Position numbers and translations under genes: made by a program. A stretch of DNA of 8,669 nt from positions 1 through 8,669 of the forward strand of contig CAYWGR010000213.1 in NCBI GenBank assembly GCA_964458015.1, in the 5' to 3' direction. Shown here one piece after another: positions 5,152-8,669 of the stretch (positions are counted from its first letter, which is position 1; the number at the start of each line of letters is the position of its first letter). The stretch comes from CAYWGR01 sp964458015. GTDB lineage: Bacteria; Planctomycetota; Planctomycetia; Pirellulales; Thermoguttaceae. Below the pieces are notes generated by a model that worked only from the letters and a program-made list of their open reading frames with translations, searched no databases and was not told where the DNA came from.

Positions 5152-8054
5152 TGTAGTTTCCGATTAACGCAGGCATCGCTTTCCGATGCCGTATGAGCGG
5201 GACCGTCGAGCTGCCCTTTCAAGGCCGCGCGATAGAGCCGTTGCAAGTTTGGATCGTTTCGCTTGCGTTGCAAACACCAACGCAGATGCGGTTCCGCTTC
5301 GGCATACGCGGCTTGGTCCACCAAACAGGACGCCAGCAGATAATGGGCTTCGTAATTGCTGGAATCGCATCGGACGGCCTGCCGGGCGCACCGCAAAGCA
5401 TCCGCGTCATTGTGCAGTTGGCGGTGCAGATATTGCGCCTCGATCCAAAGCGTTGCGGCGCCGCGATCACCGGCCTCGGCCGCCTCGGCCTCCGCCTTTT
5501 GGGTCCGATATTGGATTAAAGGCGTTAAGGTTTCGATCTCGCAACGTTTGGCGGCAAGTGTCTGCAACAATCGAAGGCATGTCAAATTCGGCTGAAATTC
5601 ACGAAGAAGAAAATCGATCACCTCGGGCAGTTTTTCGGGCAGCGTTGCGTCCGTCATGTCGCGTAGGAACCGTTGTTGTTGACTCGGCCCCGCTTGAAAC
5701 GCCATTTTGGCATAGGCCAGCCATTGATCCGGATTGCCGCTTAACAGGGCTTCGCCGGCAGCGGCGTAAAGCACTGCACCGTCATAGGGCCGCACACGAA
5801 TTGCCTGTTGGAGATAGGTTTTTTGGACGGCGGCGTCCGCGCCGTTCAGAAAGGCCAAGTCGGCTAAATAGACGTAACCTCGTCCCTGCAAGGGCGAGAC
5901 GGCCATCGCACGCCGGATGTAATGAAGCGACAGCTCCAGATGTTTCCAATGATTTCCAGTCGCCCGTGAAAGCCATTCGATCAGAGCTTCACGCGAGGGG
6001 AACCGCGATTGCACGGCGGCGTCGCGGATGTTGGCCAACGACATTGGATTCTCCACGTCGGCTTGCAAAATGTCGAACAGTCGGCGATACGTTTCGGCCA
6101 GGGCCAGCGAAGCGCGGGGATGGGTAGGTTGCCACTGAATCACGTTCTCCAGGCAAGCGATCCATCGGCGCTGTGCCTCGGCATCGTTCATCGTGGAATT
6201 CTTGGTCCAGAGGTGTTGCACTTGAGCGGCGTGCCGCGCGACCAAATACTCATCCCAATAGGGTTGTGCCGCCGCGGGACCTACGCAATTTGCAATCATC
6301 CCAAAACCAAGGAGGGATACTACCGCCGCCGCCGTGCCCCAAGCAACCGGTGAGGGACGCAAGGCGGCGGTATTCCTCGGATTGGAAATGGGTTGATGGT
6401 GAACAAGGGAATTTGGATTTTGAGATGGGTACAGGAGTTTCTTGAGGTTCTGAAAAATGCCGGATAGCGCAAACTGAAAACGCCTGTTTGCCGGCCTTCC
6501 ATTGGTCGGCCTCATGACGGCAGTTGTCGGACTCGCGATCGCCGTGGTCGGAAGAGTGTCGTTCGCGTTTCTTTTTTCATGTCCCTTGCCACTGAGCTGT
6601 GCTGCGCGCTGGGCGCAAGCGGCCAGGACGGCAATGACGGCCATGCAGGCGGGCACATACCAAACAAAATCAACGAAAGAGTGCGCAGCCGAGGCAGCGA
6701 GGCTTGCCGCGATGGCTGCCGTGCAGGCGCGTAACCGAGTTGCATTCGATGCTTTCAGGCCGCTAACGCACCAGGCTCCGCAAAAAACAATCCCCGCCAA
6801 CACCAACCCCAAGCCGAGGATACCTGTTTCCACGGCAGTTTGCAGATATCCGTTTTCGGCATGGGTATACTCGATCTCTTCGTCAATCACGGCATCCAGA
6901 TACAAGGGATAAACTTCGCGAAAGCTGCCCACGCCCGTTCCAAGCGGCAGGAAATTGGGGAATGCCTTGGCGGCGGCGGTCCAGATGACACGGCGTCCCG
7001 CCCCTTCGTCGAGCCGTTCCAGGGAGCCGGATGAAAAGTCGTCAAGCCGCTTGCTGACGCGATCGTAGCCGAAAATAGCCAGTGACGCGCCGATCAGCAA
7101 GCCGACGCAGCCCAAGGCCGCCACAAATCGGCCGCTGATCGTGGATATCCAATAGCAGGCGACCGTGCAGATCGTTGCAGCAAGGAACATCACGGCGATT
7201 CCGCCGCGTGAAAGCGACAACAAGCAGGCAAACCCGACAATGCCTAACGCCAAACCGAGTAAACAGGTTCCCCATTCATGCCCATTCCCCGAGAAGGCGT
7301 TGGCGGCGAGGGAGGGTCGCCCATTTTTTTGCGCATGGCTTTGCCGCGACCCTTTGCTGCGCGAAACATCCTGGATCCACCAGATTAAAGGGCCGATCCC
7401 CAGTGCCAGAAAATCGGCGAAATGATTGCGATTCGTGAAACTACCTTTTAAGTTGGTCGATGTCGATGAGAAGGGATACTCATAGAACCAAAAAAATTTT
7501 CCGTTGCCGCATAGGTACTGCACCATGCCGAAAGCAGCCATTCCGGTTGCCGACAAGGCGCACCATCGCAAGAGTCGCTCGATGTCCTCGATATACCGAA
7601 CTCGTTGCAAGGTTACAAGGAACAGGAGGATATAATCCAAAAAGAGAACCATTCCCGCCTGCGTTTCCGCCGGCGTGAATGAAACGCAAGACCAACTCCC
7701 TAACGCCGCTGGATTTTTCCCCTGTGCATTCCAAAGCGGAAGCATTTCCGCCGAGTGCGGCGACAAATACGCGAGCGCTGCGGGCGATAGCGGAATGGTC
7801 TGCAAGGCGACCAGTGCTAATCCGGCGACCAAAAGCGGCGTAACGCTTGTCGGTCGCCATGCCGCGTCCTTGCTCAGATATTGGCGGACAGACCAAGCCC
7901 AGGCCGCCGTTACGGCCAGGATGGTCAGCATCAATTGTCCGACGGCGTGGCGGCCGCCCAGCAAGAGCGGAACAAGGAATATCACACCGGCCAAACTGCC
8001 GTCAACTGCTTGAAGCAACAATGCGTCAAGAGTTTGTCGCGTCGTCCGATGCAT
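5148..8054 (-). CDS. O-antigen ligase/polymerase (Wzy_C) fused to a TPR-type C-terminal domain
   Basis: The 968-residue membrane protein has about ten to twelve hydrophobic helices in residues 1-485. The Wzy_C core lies at about 265-430: LSLSRGGIAVMF (Arg283), then RRVIWTAAAKAFPNFLPLG and GVGSFREVYP at about 354-383 in the large loop, and YTHAENGYLQTAVETG at 396-411 with His398 in the place of the ligase/polymerase motif. GSFTNRNHFADFLALG at 204-219 is also typical. A polar linker rich in Asn, Pro, Arg and Thr follows (about 488-568), then one more hydrophobic helix at about 570-592. The soluble C-terminal region is helical and TPR-like: HYIRRAMAVSPLQGRGYVYLADL near 711-733 (given here as HYIRRAMAVSPLQ plus GRGYVYLADL), YLQQAIRVRPYDGAVLYAAA at 747-766, and CARQAVRCDSSNYEAHYLLA at 889-908. 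It should join polysaccharide repeat units or transfer a chain to an acceptor on the periplasmic side. Polymerase and ligase cannot be told apart by sequence. It follows the SLBB gene by 30 nt and overlaps the phosphatase gene. The ribosome binding site at ATG 8054 is weak. Confidence 0.88.
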   Translation of the reverse strand: MHRTTRQTLDALLLQAVDGSLAGVIFLVPLLLGGRHAVGQLMLTILAVTAAWAWSVRQYLSKDAAWRPTSVTPLLVAGLALVALQTIPLSPAALAYLSPHSAEMLPLWNAQGKNPAALGSWSCVSFTPAETQAGMVLFLDYILLFLVTLQRVRYIEDIERLLRWCALSATGMAAFGMVQYLCGNGKFFWFYEYPFSSTSTNLKGSFTNRNHFADFLALGIGPLIWWIQDVSRSKGSRQSHAQKNGRPSLAANAFSGNGHEWGTCLLGLALGIVGFACLLSLSRGGIAVMFLAATICTVACYWISTISGRFVAALGCVGLLIGASLAIFGYDRVSKRLDDFSSGSLERLDEGAGRRVIWTAAAKAFPNFLPLGTGVGSFREVYPLYLDAVIDEEIEYTHAENGYLQTAVETGILGLGLVLAGIVFCGAWCVSGLKASNATRLRACTAAIAASLAASAAHSFVDFVWYVPACMAVIAVLAACAQRAAQLSGKGHEKRNANDTLPTTAIASPTTAVMRPTNGRPANRRFQFALSGIFQNLKKLLYPSQNPNSLVHHQPISNPRNTAALRPSPVAWGTAAAVVSLLGFGMIANCVGPAAAQPYWDEYLVARHAAQVQHLWTKNSTMNDAEAQRRWIACLENVIQWQPTHPRASLALAETYRRLFDILQADVENPMSLANIRDAAVQSRFPSREALIEWLSRATGNHWKHLELSLHYIRRAMAVSPLQGRGYVYLADLAFLNGADAAVQKTYLQQAIRVRPYDGAVLYAAAGEALLSGNPDQWLAYAKMAFQAGPSQQQRFLRDMTDATLPEKLPEVIDFLLREFQPNLTCLRLLQTLAAKRCEIETLTPLIQYRTQKAEAEAAEAGDRGAATLWIEAQYLHRQLHNDADALRCARQAVRCDSSNYEAHYLLASCLVDQAAYAEAEPHLRWCLQRKRNDPNLQRLYRAALKGQLDGPAHTASESDACVNRKLQ

Positions 8055-8084
8055 GGCTTCGACTCTATTTTCACTGCAATTACG

Positions 8085-8669
8085 TCAGAATGTCTTGATC
8101 GAGGATCCAAAGCTGAAGTGGATGAGGCTTTGGATCGTGCTGATGAAAACGGTCATCGGTGTGCGTTCGACCGAAACCGTGTCGCCCGGTGCAAGCGCGA
8201 TATTGTCGCGGCCATTCTTCGCCGCCTGCAGGCTGACGGCAATTCGCACGGGCTCGGGAGCATTCGGCATCCGGCGGATCACGATGATTTCCTCGGCCAC
8301 GGGATTCGAAACGCCGCCGGCCAAGGCCAAAGCGTCCAAAACGCGGATTTCTTGATTGGTTGGATAGACATATTCGCCTTGTTTCGTAACCAATCCGATC
8401 ACACGCACGGGCTTGAGCGTGCGTTTCATTACATTCACCACGTCGCCGTCATGAAGTTCCGGCAGCGGTGTTCCCCCGGCCGATGCGGCCGTAAGGTCCA
8501 CGGTCGTGATTGCGGGCTGTGCCGCATTCGCACCGATGGGTTGCTGATAAGAAGCCGCCACGGCGCCGTTGCCGGGATCGGCAGCGGCGGTTTGCCGCGA
8601 ATCGGTATGGCGGATTTCGACAATCGGACCGGCTTCCTTGGATAAACCCTCCGCGGCAACCAAGGCCGC
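8085..8669 (-). CDS. SLBB-domain polysaccharide export protein (Wza-like), C-terminal part
   Basis: The frame is open to the right edge, so the N-terminal part, including any signal peptide and Poly_export domain, is missing. 194 residues are visible, ending at TGA 8085-8087. After a low-complexity Ala/Gln/Asn-rich stretch comes an SLBB-type unit: ELHDGDVVNVMKR, VRVIGLVTKQGEYVYP, IRVLDALALAGGVSNP, IIVIRRMP, and then DNIALAPGDTVSVERTP. These are the hallmark 'G-V-x-x-G-x-Y', 'LDALALAGG' and 'L-x-PGD-x-V-x-VER' motifs of capsule and exopolysaccharide outer-membrane export proteins. The last residues (STIQSLIHFSFGSSIKTF) may form a short helix or membrane-contacting tail. It is the most upstream visible gene of the minus-strand operon and fits export of the polymer made with the ligase/polymerase downstream. 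Confidence 0.88.
   Translation of the reverse strand, partial: AALVAAEGLSKEAGPIVEIRHTDSRQTAAADPGNGAVAASYQQPIGANAAQPAITTVDLTAASAGGTPLPELHDGDVVNVMKRTLKPVRVIGLVTKQGEYVYPTNQEIRVLDALALAGGVSNPVAEEIIVIRRMPNAPEPVRIAVSLQAAKNGRDNIALAPGDTVSVERTPMTVFISTIQSLIHFSFGSSIKTF

Noticed and set aside
5186..6127. Plus-strand open frame of 313 codons
   Set aside because: It is antisense to the TPR part of the ligase gene, with Arg/Pro/Ala-rich composition and no motif, so it is taken as a shadow frame.
7881..8645. Plus-strand open frame of 254 codons
   Set aside because: It lies opposite the start of the ligase gene and most of the SLBB gene, both of which have clear family motifs. Its translation shows no recognisable domain, as expected for an antisense shadow in GC-rich DNA.
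1..8669. tRNA, rRNA, CRISPR array, insertion sequence or attachment site
   Set aside because: No cloverleaf, rRNA-like stretch, regularly spaced repeat, transposase motif or flanking direct repeat was recognised by eye on either strand.

Overview
The window looks like chromosomal DNA from a planctomycete (Pirellulales-like). It is moderately GC-rich and densely coded. It carries a short secreted protein of a type I associate with planctomycetes (signal peptide, Pro-Ala run, carboxypeptidase-regulatory-like fold, 'GGVYQVAAG' and 'AGTAPP' motifs, C-terminal membrane helix), set beside exopolysaccharide genes. This assignment rests on remembered family features, not on a database search.

Left part, plus strand (1-3474): two carbohydrate-active enzyme genes in one direction. 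The first is the 3' part of a six-hairpin (alpha/alpha-barrel) glycosidase-like protein that runs in from outside the window. The second is a complete exported GH36-type alpha-galactosidase with both expected catalytic aspartates. A 15-bp perfect dyad sits just ahead of its ribosome binding site.

Middle (3475-3710): a non-coding junction between the two convergent gene groups. It holds a small hairpin with a GTAA tetraloop directly abutting a strong 11-bp intrinsic terminator followed by TTTT, oriented to end plus-strand transcription.

Right part, minus strand (8669 down to 3711): an exopolysaccharide assembly/export group. In transcription order it contains the C-terminal part of a Wza-like SLBB export protein (runs off the right edge), a 968-residue O-antigen ligase/polymerase (Wzy_C) fused to a TPR-type C-terminal domain, and a CpsB/YwqE-type PHP tyrosine-protein phosphatase that overlaps the ligase stop by four bases. 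After a 115-nt gap comes the small secreted protein. The first three are almost certainly one operon. They imply a Wzx/Wzy-like system in which a tyrosine kinase (not in the window) is reset by the PHP phosphatase, the ligase/polymerase joins repeat units or transfers them to an acceptor, and the SLBB protein exports the product. Whether the small protein belongs to the same transcript, and whether the glycosidases act on the same polymer, is open.

No RNA gene, CRISPR array, insertion sequence or integrase was seen.
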